Source: a virus. From it: 64,000 nt of DNA. The notes beneath the pieces are model-generated. The model saw only the letters and a program-made list of their open reading frames with translations, was not told the DNA's origin and searched no databases. The translations under genes and the position numbers were made by a program. The stretch is from the IMG/VR virus record IMGVR_UViG_3300030419_003950, positions 1 to 64,000 of that record; one strand, given 5' to 3'. Every line of letters begins with the position of its first letter. Position 1 is the stretch's first letter. Shown piece by piece: positions 19,301 to 28,147 of this stretch.

Positions 19301-21251
19301 TACCCAATAAACTTGTATGTGTTTCTAATCTTGTGGTTCTAAAGTTTATAGGATTTTCTACAGATTGTAAATTTGGTAGTTGTAAAAATAAACCATCTGG
19401 GTCTTCATCTATAAATGGTATTAATCTTATTGTATCATTATGGTCAGGAAGTCTTTTCTCTACAAAAAATACTTTTTTATATTGTTCAATATCATCTGGT
19501 AATGGTTGTTTAAGTTTAAAAACTCTTTTTAATTCTTGTGTTGAAAAGAAATCTTTATTTTCATTTGTGACTAAATAATAATCATCATCACATACCATAT
19601 ATGTTTTAAATCTTTCTATATTATTTTTTTCATATAATACATTCCAACCAAAAAAATCATAATTTCTTTTATCAACACCATCATGTCCTACCTCTTCTGC
19701 AGCCTCATAATAACTGATATCAACTCTAATTCTATTATAATCTAACACCTCTACAATTTTTGCAACATAATCAACATTAAAAGTTGTGTCTATAATAGTA
19801 GGTGGTGCTCCAGGAATAATATTATTTTGTAAGTTTTCTGCATCTGCATTATTTCCTGCTTCTTGTTCTGGTGTTGTAGTTACTTCCCATGTAAATGTTG
19901 GATTATTTTGGGTACCACCAGTATAATATCCAGCATGACTACCATGACCTTCTTGATTTTCTGGAACTGCAAGTAACATTTTAATTCTATTTCTTTGTTC
20001 AAGAAAACGCTCTTGCCAATGTTTATTTTCTGTAGTTTTCCATTTACCTAAAGATGCTGCAACTATATTGTTTGCAAATATTGTATGGTGTTTATCTAAT
20101 ATAAGATTCCATACTTGAAATGGTGGTTTTTGAAAATATTCGGTTCCTATTTCTTTTGACATAAACCAACCATCTTTTGTTCTGATTGGATGATGGTCTG
20201 TAGTGATAAGGTTTTTATATTTAACCATTTTGTCACCAAAACCTCTATCACTCTTTATTACTTTTTTAACTCTTGCAACACCTTTATCTGTTCTGACTTT
20301 CATACCAGCTCTCATCATCTTGATTGGTATTTGTCTACCATTACTTAGTGTTACTTTAGTGTTAGGATGAAAACAAACACCATCATAATCAAACTCTGAC
20401 CCACCATCAAAATCCTCTGATTCAGTTGTTTCATTCTCTGTTTGTTCTTCTTCTGTAAATGCATCTGGAACACTATCGTCTACAAAGTCATCTCCCTCAC
20501 CCATACTATCATCAAAGTCTTCAGGATTTGAATCTTCATATACTTCTTCAGTTACGGTGTATTGAAATAATCTTGGTATTCTAATCTCACCACCAACCAT
20601 ATTTTGAGTAAAACCTCTATCACCATCTTGTAAATTTGCAATTAAAGTATGTTCATTGTCATCATCAAATGTAAGTGAACCATCAGCATCTGATTCTGGT
20701 ATATTAATGGGTCTATATTTAACGAGAGTATTCATCTCTCTAAAGTTTTTAAAATATGTTTGGTTTTTAAAATCTTGAGTAGATACAATTACTTCACTTC
20801 TATCACCAGAAATGTGTTCAAGGACATATTTTAAATCTCTTAAGAATAATTCTTTAGGTGGGTTTTGATATATTTCCTCTGCAGACATCCCTGCAACACT
20901 TGAATAGTATCTTGTTTCATTATTTAATACTTGTGTTTGTACTTGACCTGCATATATTTGACCCTCATCATCAACAAATACACTTTGGTCTCTACCAGCT
21001 AATTTTCTTAAAAATTTATAAACAACTCTATAGGTTCCCTCATGAAAACCCTCGTCCCTAAAGAGTTGGCCAATATTTAAATCAATAAAACCATCTTCAA
21101 CATTTGGTGATAATTTTTTAGTGAATATTAAATTGTCTTCCTCATCATATGCATGAACAATAATAAAGTCATTACCTCTACCAAAACTACTATATACCCT
21201 ACCTGGGTTATAATATAATTCTCTTTCTTCTGGTGTAAATCCATATTCCAT
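16392..21251 (-). CDS. Giant tail/baseplate protein with embedded Hint domain and LamG-like lectin domain
   Basis: A 1619-aa protein. The N-terminal about 230 residues are a structural region; 230-292 is a very acidic linker; Hint (hedgehog/intein) domain about 293-400 with start CFHPNTKVTLSNG (Cys293), ITTDHHPIRTKDGW (block B, TxxH) and VWNLILDKHHTIFANNIVA (block F). It lacks the terminal His-Asn of splicing inteins. The rest is structural beta sheet; a concanavalin/LamG-like domain at about 975-1205 (YALDFHASQYI, YLGGQN, LMEYRLWSEPLS) suggests glycan binding; the tail is Ser/Thr-rich. Placed beside baseplate wedge genes, so a host-contact component is likely. Whether the Hint domain cleaves the chain is unknown. 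Confidence 0.8.
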   Translation of the reverse strand: MEYGFTPEERELYYNPGRVYSSFGRGNDFIIVHAYDEEDNLIFTKKLSPNVEDGFIDLNIGQLFRDEGFHEGTYRVVYKFLRKLAGRDQSVFVDDEGQIYAGQVQTQVLNNETRYYSSVAGMSAEEIYQNPPKELFLRDLKYVLEHISGDRSEVIVSTQDFKNQTYFKNFREMNTLVKYRPINIPESDADGSLTFDDDNEHTLIANLQDGDRGFTQNMVGGEIRIPRLFQYTVTEEVYEDSNPEDFDDSMGEGDDFVDDSVPDAFTEEEQTENETTESEDFDGGSEFDYDGVCFHPNTKVTLSNGRQIPIKMMRAGMKVRTDKGVARVKKVIKSDRGFGDKMVKYKNLITTDHHPIRTKDGWFMSKEIGTEYFQKPPFQVWNLILDKHHTIFANNIVAASLGKWKTTENKHWQERFLEQRNRIKMLLAVPENQEGHGSHAGYYTGGTQNNPTFTWEVTTTPEQEAGNNADAENLQNNIIPGAPPTIIDTTFNVDYVAKIVEVLDYNRIRVDISYYEAAEEVGHDGVDKRNYDFFGWNVLYEKNNIERFKTYMVCDDDYYLVTNENKDFFSTQELKRVFKLKQPLPDDIEQYKKVFFVEKRLPDHNDTIRLIPFIDEDPDGLFLQLPNLQSVENPINFRTTRLETHTSLLGSDDSVNKDIERKLISGSLLDVQVNTEFNRTSVDVNLQTDDIGFGNFVHFSSAERRIKNFKKKVELIEGYNKSSQSLVPISSSAGEISLLENKRQRVVNSFDPFEHYMYFESSSYVSSSAGQYHDNTWPKSNSSEPYTLIHSTGSAATTWFDTMISSASIYDTENKDRLVNNLPLHVVDDTQNNPFLEFMDMSGQQFDEIWVYTKHITDINTKSPNISEGISKDIAASYAKSLGLELANGNDLMILPEYLLGKGADGSSKYETPQEQVTEEIWKRLLNNLPFFVKSKGSIRCLKGILNCYGIPSTILRVREYGGPDNQERVSYEVKRKFTYALDFHASQYIKTLWTTDNDSIYPQTIEFRFRTPHSVGSSGSMVIAQKENDWAIHLKDNGTADDFGYLKFSISASTGEYGITSSLQPFYNDDMWSVMLTRISASGVPMSDDLTSRNVKYELTAKQYDSTRERIKFQTSSSLTTGIGHASSSAINAAFTGSGGSKYIYLGGQNTNFGARYSGSLMEYRLWSEPLSQSIFNNHVRAPKSYNGNTYSSSYHDLLIRHSLDNNINLNTTSYVTNVANKQNYYISAPTDTTGSANGFTTNTFRSLVDKEQLKVPNIGPTRRNATKIRIEDTTLTGNLSSESRREKSSQDFAPIDSEKVGIYFSPVDVINEDIMYSIADFNFDDYIGDPRDQYKLSYRGLQKLRTEYWQKYSRPNNFWDYLRILTYYDPSVFTQLKQWVPARSKATTGVLIEPNILERSKQIVGDRPEYDNRYYENAGEYEDGLLVTRFISGSRDDIYFDIGGSSDYHESEVNLRFQDNSGSLGTLNQPTLLKLNVVDQKTAYGYNYATASVTSGGEGTTFGEVLQPNISGSRLAEHNQEMVYFYSSSASASAHIPYSSSYIPSQHQSVYYDSNLYRSFVGGSVTRDDGVGTTEPFVGSTMTKNNSPDGEDPIETTVTTPTTLITKEPGDSKLLVK

Positions 21252-21613
21252 TATATGTCTCCACTCCTATCTTCTTCATCATAGTATTGTGTAAAATTTT
21301 CTGAAATAAAAACTTTAAATTCTCTTTCTTTATTTATTTCAGGTAACATATCATCATTAAAATATTGTTGTTCATTCATAACACGAACATATTCATATAA
21401 TTCTTCGTTTGCAGAACCAAGATTATCAGGGTCTTCATATGATAACAATACACCATTACCATCTCGTATTGGTTTATTTGCATCAAATGAACCACTTTCT
21501 TGCATTTTTTGTTTTGCATCATTTATATCACGCTCTAATGCAATCCTTTCTGCATCAAGTATTCGTGTGTAAAGCTCTGACCTATTTCTCGCTTGTTCTT
21601 TTGTGTATGGCAT
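21251..21613 (-). CDS. Small baseplate-region protein
   Basis: A 120-aa acidic helical protein (YTKEQARNRSELYTRILDAERIALERDI) with a single-base overlap to the giant tail protein start and 2 nt to the preceding gene. Likely a virion accessory or chaperone for the neighbouring large proteins. No recognised family. Confidence 0.55.
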   Translation of the reverse strand: MPYTKEQARNRSELYTRILDAERIALERDINDAKQKMQESGSFDANKPIRDGNGVLLSYEDPDNLGSANEELYEYVRVMNEQQYFNDDMLPEINKEREFKVFISENFTQYYDEEDRSGDI

Positions 21614-21615
21614 TG

Positions 21616-22791
21616 TTATCTCTCAATGTTTCTTACAACCTTAAATGACCATGCTGGGTCACTATAATAATTTATTATTTCTTCTGATGTACCACTACCA
21701 CTTACAACTTTAATTGAAATATCATAATGTCTTTCTGATTGAAAACTATCCATTCTTAGATTGAAATAATTACCTGTTGAATCACAACTAACTTTAGAAC
21801 CTGTTCCAAATGGAACAATAGTTTCTTCAGTAACAGAATCTTTAATTGAATAATAAGTTGATGCACTTGGTAGTGTTCTAATTGTTAGACCCTCAGGTGT
21901 AGTATTAAATACTCTATCATTATATCTCGGTCTACCAACTAATCTAAATCTTGATATTGATTTTTCTAAATATTCTTCTCTTATACCTTTAAAATAAATT
22001 ACGGTATCTTCCAATGCACTACCTGTTAGTTGTGTTAAACTTCCTGTTGACCAACTTGAATCATCCCAAACAACCTCTAATGATGGTGGATAGATTGTGT
22101 GTGTTTCTCTTGAGAAAAATTGTAATGTCCCAAATCTTGAAGTTCCACCCTCATCTGAATCTGAATCACCACTAAAGCTATAAGATGTTCCATAGGAACC
22201 TGTTGATTCTCTCTTAATTATAAATCCATTATTAGGATATATTGAACTTGAATGTATATGATTATTAACCAAATCAGTTACATCAAATCTAACATCTCGT
22301 TTATCATAAGTTAAATCATAAGATTGACTTATATTATATTGTGAATATGAATCTTGTGAACCAGTAAACCATGCACCACCATCAGTAGTAATTGAACCAG
22401 TTACCCATGGTGTTTCTTTTTGTTGGTCTCTATATTTAAATGATGCACCATCTTCTGTTACAGGACTATCAAACTTTTTACCAGTTCCTGACTTCCAACT
22501 ACCACTAATCATATAGATATGTAAATTTTGTTCTGCTTCTAAATCTTTTGAACCAGCATCATATAAATTTAAATAAAATTTTGCAGTAGTAGGTATCTTA
22601 CCATCTTGTATTGATTTTGATACATATGAATAATCTACTTCCAATAATATACGAGATATATTTATTGTGCTACCATCATCACTTACTTCTTTAACAACTT
22701 CAAGTATCTCATCGTGACCTGCATTTAATGATGAAGTAGTTCCACCAGAAAATAATGTTGTATCCTTTTTTATATATTCAAAATAATGCAT
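21616..22791 (-). CDS. Virion protein, DNRLRE-like beta domains
   Basis: A 391-aa beta-rich protein. The first 200 residues (ISRILLEVDYSYV, KFYLNLYDAGS, VRFDVTDLVNNHI) look like a DNRLRE/jelly-roll domain common in surface and fibre proteins, followed by two Ig-like segments ending WSFKVVRNIER. It sits right after the gp6-like wedge, so a baseplate or tail-fibre connector is likely. Confidence 0.65.
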   Translation of the reverse strand: MHYFEYIKKDTTLFSGGTTSSLNAGHDEILEVVKEVSDDGSTINISRILLEVDYSYVSKSIQDGKIPTTAKFYLNLYDAGSKDLEAEQNLHIYMISGSWKSGTGKKFDSPVTEDGASFKYRDQQKETPWVTGSITTDGGAWFTGSQDSYSQYNISQSYDLTYDKRDVRFDVTDLVNNHIHSSSIYPNNGFIIKRESTGSYGTSYSFSGDSDSDEGGTSRFGTLQFFSRETHTIYPPSLEVVWDDSSWSTGSLTQLTGSALEDTVIYFKGIREEYLEKSISRFRLVGRPRYNDRVFNTTPEGLTIRTLPSASTYYSIKDSVTEETIVPFGTGSKVSCDSTGNYFNLRMDSFQSERHYDISIKVVSGSGTSEEIINYYSDPAWSFKVVRNIER

Positions 22792-24767
22792 TAGAAATCT
22801 CCTACTACTCTACCCTCAATATCTGAATCTGGGAATTTTACTTCAAATATACTTGGGTCTAATGATGGATATACCACACCATCTCTTGATGCTGATGATA
22901 TGTCATATATGTTACCACTATATTCACTTGTTACTAAGTGTTTATTTTCAATACAAACTATATCTTTATTTGGATTATTGTGGTCAGGTGGAACAATACT
23001 TGCAACACCATCAACTAAAGAAATTTGATAGGCAATATCACTTAATACTATTGGTTGACCAATTTGCCACTTATCAATTTTAAAATAGTCTTTTACCTTT
23101 TGGATTGCTCTAAATAATACATCATTTTTATTAAATCCTCTTTTTGTAATAATATTAAATCTAACACCTATATTAATAATATATGCATTTTTAATGTTGA
23201 TTGCATCTGTTACCATTCTATATTGTGATAGATAAATTTTTAAATTTTCTTTTACTGCTCTATTTACAGCAATAAGTTTTTTATTTGCATCATATCCAAG
23301 AACATACATATTTAATGCCAATGGATTTGGATTAATACTTACATTTTCATTTTCTACTACTTCACCAGTAACACTATCTACATATGTTTCAGTAGCCTTT
23401 TCTAATTGTTCATCTTGAACAATAAATGCTTTTGCAATATTACCATATTTTTGTGGTAATGAATATATTCTTGTAATATAATCTTTTTGTGTTACTGAAC
23501 GACCTTGTGCATTAAATATAGATGCTGCATTTAAACGAATAGATTCTATTGGTTCCTCACCACTACCACCTGATGCAGGTTTTGGGTTTGTAAAAGATAA
23601 ACTTTCTTCTGCAGTTTGTTTTTTTGTTGAATCTAAATTATCACCTGTAATTGTAAAAGTTACATCACTTGAATTTGTGATGGTATTAGAAATTACATTA
23701 TGTTCAACATCTCCACCATGATTATATTTTACGGTTAAAGTTGTATTACTTGGTGCAAGACCAAAAGTTTTTGTTTTTAAAAAATTACTTGGGTCAAATG
23801 TTTCATCTATCTTTGAAACACCTACTCCTAAAGAAGAACCAACACTATCTGGATTTGGTATTATTTCTTCATCAGGATTATCTGATATACCAGCACCAAA
23901 CAATAATTCTGTTTTTAAATCTGTTCCTCTAATATTTGTTGAAAATCTTTTTGAAGTTTTAATTAATTTTAATAGATAAGGTGTATCGTTTGCATATTGT
24001 GCAAGGTTTGGGTCATTGGTTGTAGAATTTTCTTCATCTTCATATACGGTATCTTGTGCAAGATAAGGAACTTGATACCAATTATTACCATTACTATCTG
24101 TTACAGAAATAACCTCAGTTACATTAGGTTCAGATAAAACAATTTTGTCAAACTTTTTTGCAGAAGTAAATGTAAATGTTTCTGATTTTCTTTGACCACT
24201 TTTTACGAGAGCCTTTTTAGTTAATTTAAATTCTGTTGGAACATTACCACTTGATGGTTCCAATGCCTCTTTAACAAGTGGGTCTAATGAACTTGACACT
24301 TTAAAGTTAACATCATCCAACATAGTAAAATCAACACCACTTGTTGATGATACAACACTATTAGAACTCATTATACCAGCATAACTTAAATCAGGAATAT
24401 ACTCATCCGATGCATTTACCTTTGCAGGAACATTCATTGATACTTCTATCTCTGCAGTTGCAGGTGAAGCTGTTTTTGGTTTGTATCCTAAAGATTGTGC
24501 AATATCATAAATATTCTTTTTCTCTTCTGCTTGTAAAATTAATGTTTCTCTAAATTGATTATCCACATAAAAATTTAATACATCACCAACATATGCTGCC
24601 ATCTCTATAAACATCATACCTGGGTCTGATTCATTAAAGTCATTATATGTATTTGGAAAATATGATTTTGCAAACTCAATAATATTCTGTCTTATTGTTG
24701 AGAAATCTCTTCCAAGATAATTTACTTCTTTTTTAACTACTTTTTTATTTGTTCCATAATCAGACAT
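22791..24767 (-). CDS. Baseplate wedge protein, gp6/gpJ-like
   Basis: A 658-aa protein. The N-terminal DFSTIRQNIIEFAKSYFPNTYNDFNESDPGMMFIEMAAYVGDVLNFYVDNQFRE is the diagnostic opening of T4 gp6 / P2 gpJ baseplate wedge proteins. The C-terminal part (DYITRIYSLPQKYGNIAKAF, VDGVASIVPP) also fits. gp6 dimers form the inner baseplate ring. Directly followed by the gp25-like gene with ATG 2 nt after stop, as in T4-like modules. Confidence 0.9.
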   Translation of the reverse strand: MSDYGTNKKVVKKEVNYLGRDFSTIRQNIIEFAKSYFPNTYNDFNESDPGMMFIEMAAYVGDVLNFYVDNQFRETLILQAEEKKNIYDIAQSLGYKPKTASPATAEIEVSMNVPAKVNASDEYIPDLSYAGIMSSNSVVSSTSGVDFTMLDDVNFKVSSSLDPLVKEALEPSSGNVPTEFKLTKKALVKSGQRKSETFTFTSAKKFDKIVLSEPNVTEVISVTDSNGNNWYQVPYLAQDTVYEDEENSTTNDPNLAQYANDTPYLLKLIKTSKRFSTNIRGTDLKTELLFGAGISDNPDEEIIPNPDSVGSSLGVGVSKIDETFDPSNFLKTKTFGLAPSNTTLTVKYNHGGDVEHNVISNTITNSSDVTFTITGDNLDSTKKQTAEESLSFTNPKPASGGSGEEPIESIRLNAASIFNAQGRSVTQKDYITRIYSLPQKYGNIAKAFIVQDEQLEKATETYVDSVTGEVVENENVSINPNPLALNMYVLGYDANKKLIAVNRAVKENLKIYLSQYRMVTDAINIKNAYIINIGVRFNIITKRGFNKNDVLFRAIQKVKDYFKIDKWQIGQPIVLSDIAYQISLVDGVASIVPPDHNNPNKDIVCIENKHLVTSEYSGNIYDISSASRDGVVYPSLDPSIFEVKFPDSDIEGRVVGDF

Positions 24768-24769
24768 TT

Positions 24770-25189
24770 TTATGCTCCAACACTTCTATTAAAATTGAAT
24801 GTTATATTTTCTAAAGATTCTTTTTCAGTCTCTATAAAGTATTCTAATTGTATTTGTACCAAATTAGGATTACTTGCATCTTGAACCACGAATATATTAT
24901 TAACATTAACATAAGGTAACCAATTTTCAATTGCATCTCTGATAGTTTCCTCTATCTTATTATCAAAGTCGTCTACGATTGGTTCAAATAATAAATTTGT
25001 TAGTTCCGAACCAAATTCTGGTTGGAAAGGTCTTTCACCTTTTGATGTTAACAACAAATTTCTAAGATTTGATTTAGTTTGCTCTAATAAAGTTTTACTT
25101 TGGTTAAAAGTAGAAAAAAGATTACTCGTCATTGGAAATCTTAATCCGACAAACTTGTCAGGATTTTTATCTGTTGCTCTTACACCCAT
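24770..25189 (-). CDS. Baseplate wedge protein, gp25/lysozyme-like
   Basis: A 139-aa protein with NLRNLLLTSKGERPFQPEFGSELTNLLFEP, the hallmark of the gp25/GPW family, which nucleates wedge assembly and contacts the tail sheath. Length and position next to the gp6-like gene agree. Despite the family name, no catalytic lysozyme pair is evident. Confidence 0.9.
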   Translation of the reverse strand: MGVRATDKNPDKFVGLRFPMTSNLFSTFNQSKTLLEQTKSNLRNLLLTSKGERPFQPEFGSELTNLLFEPIVDDFDNKIEETIRDAIENWLPYVNVNNIFVVQDASNPNLVQIQLEYFIETEKESLENITFNFNRSVGA

Positions 25190-25192
25190 TTA

Positions 25193-25678
25193 TTATTTTT
25201 TTCCCTTGAATTTATCATGATTTATTAAATCACTATAGTCACGAGTCAATGCATTCTTTAATGAATCTGGTAATTGTTCTGAAGTAACTCCTGCCTCTTT
25301 CATAGTTTGGACTGCTGCTATTTCTCTTTGAACTTTTTTATCACCACCTGCTACGAGACCATCTCCATAACCTAACAACTCTGCTGCTCGTGATGAATCA
25401 AATGTTCCATTACCCATTGTAGGCCATTCAGAATCTTCTGTTTCACCTTGACTTAAACCTATAGTTTCATTTAACACTTCATTCAATGGCTCATTTTTTG
25501 TAAACTGAACCTTTTCCTTTTTCTCAATAGGTTTGATTTTTTCCACATTTTTTATGGTTTCTTTTGCGAGAGACTTAAGAGATTGTTTGTTCTCCTTTAT
25601 AAATATCTCATTGACTTGTTTTTTTACTTCTTTACGAACTACTAATTCTATTATTTTTATTAGTTCTGTTTTTTTCAT
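25193..25678 (-). CDS. Baseplate-region protein with Lys-rich N-terminal helix
   Basis: A 161-aa protein: N-terminal helix MKKTELIKIIELVVRKEVKKQV, a charged linker, then a compact C-terminal region (FDSSRAAELLGYGDGL, AVQTMKEAGVTSEQLPDSLKNAL). Similar arrangements occur in uncharacterised proteins between gp25 and hub genes of marine myoviruses. Function not known. Confidence 0.55.
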   Translation of the reverse strand: MKKTELIKIIELVVRKEVKKQVNEIFIKENKQSLKSLAKETIKNVEKIKPIEKKEKVQFTKNEPLNEVLNETIGLSQGETEDSEWPTMGNGTFDSSRAAELLGYGDGLVAGGDKKVQREIAAVQTMKEAGVTSEQLPDSLKNALTRDYSDLINHDKFKGKK

Positions 25679-25690
25679 GTTATTACTCCT

Positions 25691-26125
25691 TTATGTAACC
25701 GTGTATACCCCACTAAATGTTGCACCACTACTTGTATTAGTAAATATCACCGTATCTAAATGTTCTTTAAAATAATTACCCATATTATTTAAAAATCCAT
25801 CTAATGTATTAGATTCCCATGTTGATGTGGGTGGTGTTCCACCAGCAGTTACAAATACACCATTAGTTAATGCCGTCCAATATAAAACTAATCCTGCACC
25901 AACACCATCAAGTAATACTGATACTGATTGTGATTGTAATCCTGCTTTCATTGGTGTTAATATTAAATCTTTATTTCCTGTTTGCATATTATATGCACCA
26001 CCACCACTTGTTATAGTATTGTGATATTCATCCACAATAAACTCTGCACATTCATCAGTTGTTTCAAAAAACTGACCATTGTTCATTTTACTTCTATAAT
26101 TATCTTGTAATGTATCAAATGACAT
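25691..26125 (-). CDS. Baseplate/virion protein
   Basis: A 144-aa protein, helix at start (DECAEFIVDEYHNTITSGGG), Gly-rich middle with amphipathic helix, Thr/Ser-rich end. Its ATG overlaps the stop of the hub gene. The DECAEFIVDEYH helix and length fit small baseplate proteins of marine T4-like phages. No clear homologue named. Confidence 0.55.
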   Translation of the reverse strand: MSFDTLQDNYRSKMNNGQFFETTDECAEFIVDEYHNTITSGGGAYNMQTGNKDLILTPMKAGLQSQSVSVLLDGVGAGLVLYWTALTNGVFVTAGGTPPTSTWESNTLDGFLNNMGNYFKEHLDTVIFTNTSSGATFSGVYTVT

Positions 26126-27282
26126 TACTTATCAATTCTATGTTTATCACTTAATGCATCTTTCACTGCACTCATAGCACTTGTTACTGCACTCCAATTA
26201 GGTGCTGCACTTACAGGTCCTGGTGTTGGGCCTGTTGGTGTTGGTATACCAGTCACTCCACCAATTGCAGTAACCAATGCATCTAACTTATCATATAGTA
26301 TTTGTCCCAACACTTGTGGTTCAGTTCCACTATCATCACCTATCTTAACTTCAGGTGATTCCATTACAATTTTATTAACTGCACCTATTGAAACATTATC
26401 ACTTGAATATAATCCAATACTATCTGTTCGTGTAGTAAAAATTATTCTATCACTACGAACTTGTATTTGTGACTTATCATAATCAAGTGAGTCTTGTATT
26501 ACTTTAGATGTTATTGGTAGTTCTAAGTTTACTTTTTCATTATAAGTCATATTAATAGAACTCAAATCTTCTTTAATAGACTCAACTGCTAAATTATCAT
26601 TTACAAATCCTGATACACCATTTGTTATTTTTATACTTGGTGATATTTCTTGTTCATCAATTTGGTTACTACCTAATCTAATCATATTACCAAATCGTCC
26701 ATTAAGAATTGTATCACCCTCAAACATAACAGGTCGTTTTACATCTTTATCTGCTGTATAATAAAAACCAGGTTTATACTTATCTGAATTTACCATTGGT
26801 GACCTATCCCAAGTAAAGTCAGATTGTTTTACATTTGCATTTTTATTTGTTAAATTACTAATACCTGGTCTTGCCATATTAGTTGGTGAATTATTTAAAT
26901 GAACAAATCCTAAATAATATCTTTCACCATTATCAACATATCCATATACAACTTCACCTGCTACAGGTATTCTTTGTATATCTGGCATCAATGGTCTAAA
27001 CCAACTACAACTACTTATATTTACATTATCTTCTGAAAGTAAAAATCTACCTTTTATACCACCATAATAAGTATAGTCAGGTTCCCCATCTATTTTTCTT
27101 CGTGGTAAATCTTCTTCTTGTAAACAAACATTCAATACTTCAACTGGTTCTAATTCATAAAATAAGTCACTATCTTGATTTAATTTATTTATAAGATTTT
27201 GACTTTGTGCTGTTACTAAACCAGTTTTATCTTTACCAACACCAGGTGATGTAGTTTGTTTAACTTTTAATGTTACTGGCAT
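26125..27282 (-). CDS. Baseplate hub/spike protein, gp5-like OB fold
   Basis: A 385-aa protein. Residues about 70-130 (GRFLLSEDNVNISSCSWFRPL...PVAGEVVYGYVDNGERYYLGFV) have the OB-fold look of gp5/VgrG-type hub proteins; the later part carries short beta repeats (IKITNGVSGFV, IIFTTRTDSIGLYSSDNVSIGAVNKIVMESPEVKIG) like a spike stem. The Pro-rich TPTGPTPGPV linker precedes a C-terminal helix. No lysozyme domain is visible. Confidence 0.7.
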   Translation of the reverse strand: MPVTLKVKQTTSPGVGKDKTGLVTAQSQNLINKLNQDSDLFYELEPVEVLNVCLQEEDLPRRKIDGEPDYTYYGGIKGRFLLSEDNVNISSCSWFRPLMPDIQRIPVAGEVVYGYVDNGERYYLGFVHLNNSPTNMARPGISNLTNKNANVKQSDFTWDRSPMVNSDKYKPGFYYTADKDVKRPVMFEGDTILNGRFGNMIRLGSNQIDEQEISPSIKITNGVSGFVNDNLAVESIKEDLSSINMTYNEKVNLELPITSKVIQDSLDYDKSQIQVRSDRIIFTTRTDSIGLYSSDNVSIGAVNKIVMESPEVKIGDDSGTEPQVLGQILYDKLDALVTAIGGVTGIPTPTGPTPGPVSAAPNWSAVTSAMSAVKDALSDKHRIDK

Positions 27283-27292
27283 TATTTATCCT

Positions 27293-27682
27293 TTAGTCTT
27301 GATTCAAACTCGCCTGAATAGTATCAGAATGACTTTGTAACTCTTGAACATCGTCTTCTATTGCATCCATTAATTGTTTCTTTTCTGCATCTGTAAGTCC
27401 GAATTCATCTCCACTATCGTTACTAATTCTTCCCTCAGCTGCCATTATTCTTTGAACCACGGTTGCTAATTTAACTAATTGTTCATCATTTTTAACATTT
27501 ATTTCTAAATATTCTTTTAACATAGGTATTATTTGCACAGCCGTATCACCATCTTTAATAAACCCTACTACCTCTTTCATCAATACTTCTAATTGTTGTT
27601 TATTGGTTTTGGAATTATCATAGATGTCTTTGAATACATCTGATAAGGTTTTACCCTCAAATATTTCGTAATCATTTGCCAT
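27293..27682 (-). CDS. Small acidic helical tail-module protein
   Basis: A 129-aa acidic all-helical protein (VFKDIYDNSKTNKQQLEVLMKEVVGFI, ETTVV-like middle, LMDAIEDDVQELQ). First gene of the leftward tail operon; a short AT-rich leader precedes it. May be a chaperone or tail accessory. No family recognised. Confidence 0.5.
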   Translation of the reverse strand: MANDYEIFEGKTLSDVFKDIYDNSKTNKQQLEVLMKEVVGFIKDGDTAVQIIPMLKEYLEINVKNDEQLVKLATVVQRIMAAEGRISNDSGDEFGLTDAEKKQLMDAIEDDVQELQSHSDTIQASLNQD

Positions 27683-27737
27683 AATTTTGCCTATACATTA
27701 TCAATAATAAATATTAAAACTTCAAAAAATGTTTATA

Positions 27738-27745
27738 TATAAATA
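27738..27745 (+). promoter_or_regulatory. T4-type late promoter (TATAAATA)
   Basis: A perfect TATAAATA, the T4 late-promoter element, in the divergent gap about 80 nt upstream of the plus-strand gene at 27824. Transcription from it would include the hairpin at 27788. Whether this phage has gp55/gp33/gp45-like late factors cannot be seen here. Confidence 0.55.
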
Positions 27746-27787
27746 TATATCAACCCATGAAAGTCTCATATATACAATAGTTATTTA

Positions 27788-27806
27788 AGTCGGTGGAAAT
27801 CCGACT
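27788..27806 (+). other. 5'-leader hairpin
   Basis: AGTCGG and CCGACT arms (6 bp) around a 7-nt loop, just upstream of the CGGAG ribosome site of the gene at 27824. Likely stabilises the mRNA or affects initiation. Confidence 0.5.
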
Positions 27807-27823
27807 ATAACGGAGAAACAAAA

Positions 27824-28045
27824 ATGAAGGAAATCATAACAATAGTTAAGGGATATGTAGATGATTTAGCTCATCTTCTTTTATCCTTGGTTGCCATAGG
27901 TGCTGTTTCTGAAGTAATTTTTGGAACTGGTATCTTCGGTGTAAATGTTATCGGTAACCTAACATCAATCATAAACACATTCGGCGAATCTGGATTCGCT
28001 GGACTCGTCGCATTGTTGGTGTTGGTGGGTTTATTCCGTAAATAG
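27824..28045 (+). CDS. Small hydrophobic two-span membrane protein
   Basis: A 73-aa protein with spans about residues 13-37 (LAHLLLSLVAIGAVSEVIFGTG) and 54-72 (GESGFAGLVALLVLVGLF) and a short basic end FRK. ACGGAGAAACAAAA gives a strong ribosome site. It is bracketed by its own late promoter, a 5' hairpin and a strong terminator, so it is a separately expressed, probably abundant late product. A holin or a small hydrophobic virion/membrane protein are both possible. Confidence 0.65.
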   Translation: MKEIITIVKGYVDDLAHLLLSLVAIGAVSEVIFGTGIFGVNVIGNLTSIINTFGESGFAGLVALLVLVGLFRK

Positions 28046-28068
28046 TACTAATTCGGATAGAAGTAAAT

Positions 28069-28100
28069 AAAAAAGGGTGGGATTTTTCTCACCCTTTTTT
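28069..28100 (+). terminator. Rho-independent terminator
   Basis: AAAAAAGGGTG stem pairs with CACCCTTTTTT across a 10-nt loop, U-tract present. Ends the transcript of the small membrane protein. Confidence 0.8.
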
Positions 28101-28122
28101 GTTATATTAAAATATTTATATT

Positions 28123-28147
28123 TAATCAACCGCATATGTGTTGATTA
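28123..28147 (+). other. 5'-leader inverted repeat
   Basis: TAATCAAC and GTTGATTA form a perfect 8-bp stem with a 9-nt loop, about 27 nt upstream of the next plus-strand start. It parallels the leader hairpin of the preceding gene; an operator is an alternative. Confidence 0.45.

Noticed and set aside
20041-20375. Splicing-competent intein in the giant tail protein
   Set aside because: The C-terminal His-Asn-Ser/Thr/Cys junction is missing (ANNIVAAS), so I call it a Hint domain only.
16392-27682. Plus-strand frames rich in Leu/His/Tyr opposite the tail genes
   Set aside because: Low-complexity antisense translations of Ser/Thr/Asn-rich genes, no ribosome sites.
27703-27715. AATAAATATT-type motifs upstream of many minus-strand genes (13585, 27703, 40745, 41896, 42443, 43571)
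   Set aside because: Common in AT-rich gaps, with inconsistent distance to start codons; not distinct from background.
28113-28120. TATTTATA as a minus-strand late promoter
   Set aside because: It would read antisense through the plus-strand gene and away from any nearby minus-strand start; likely chance.
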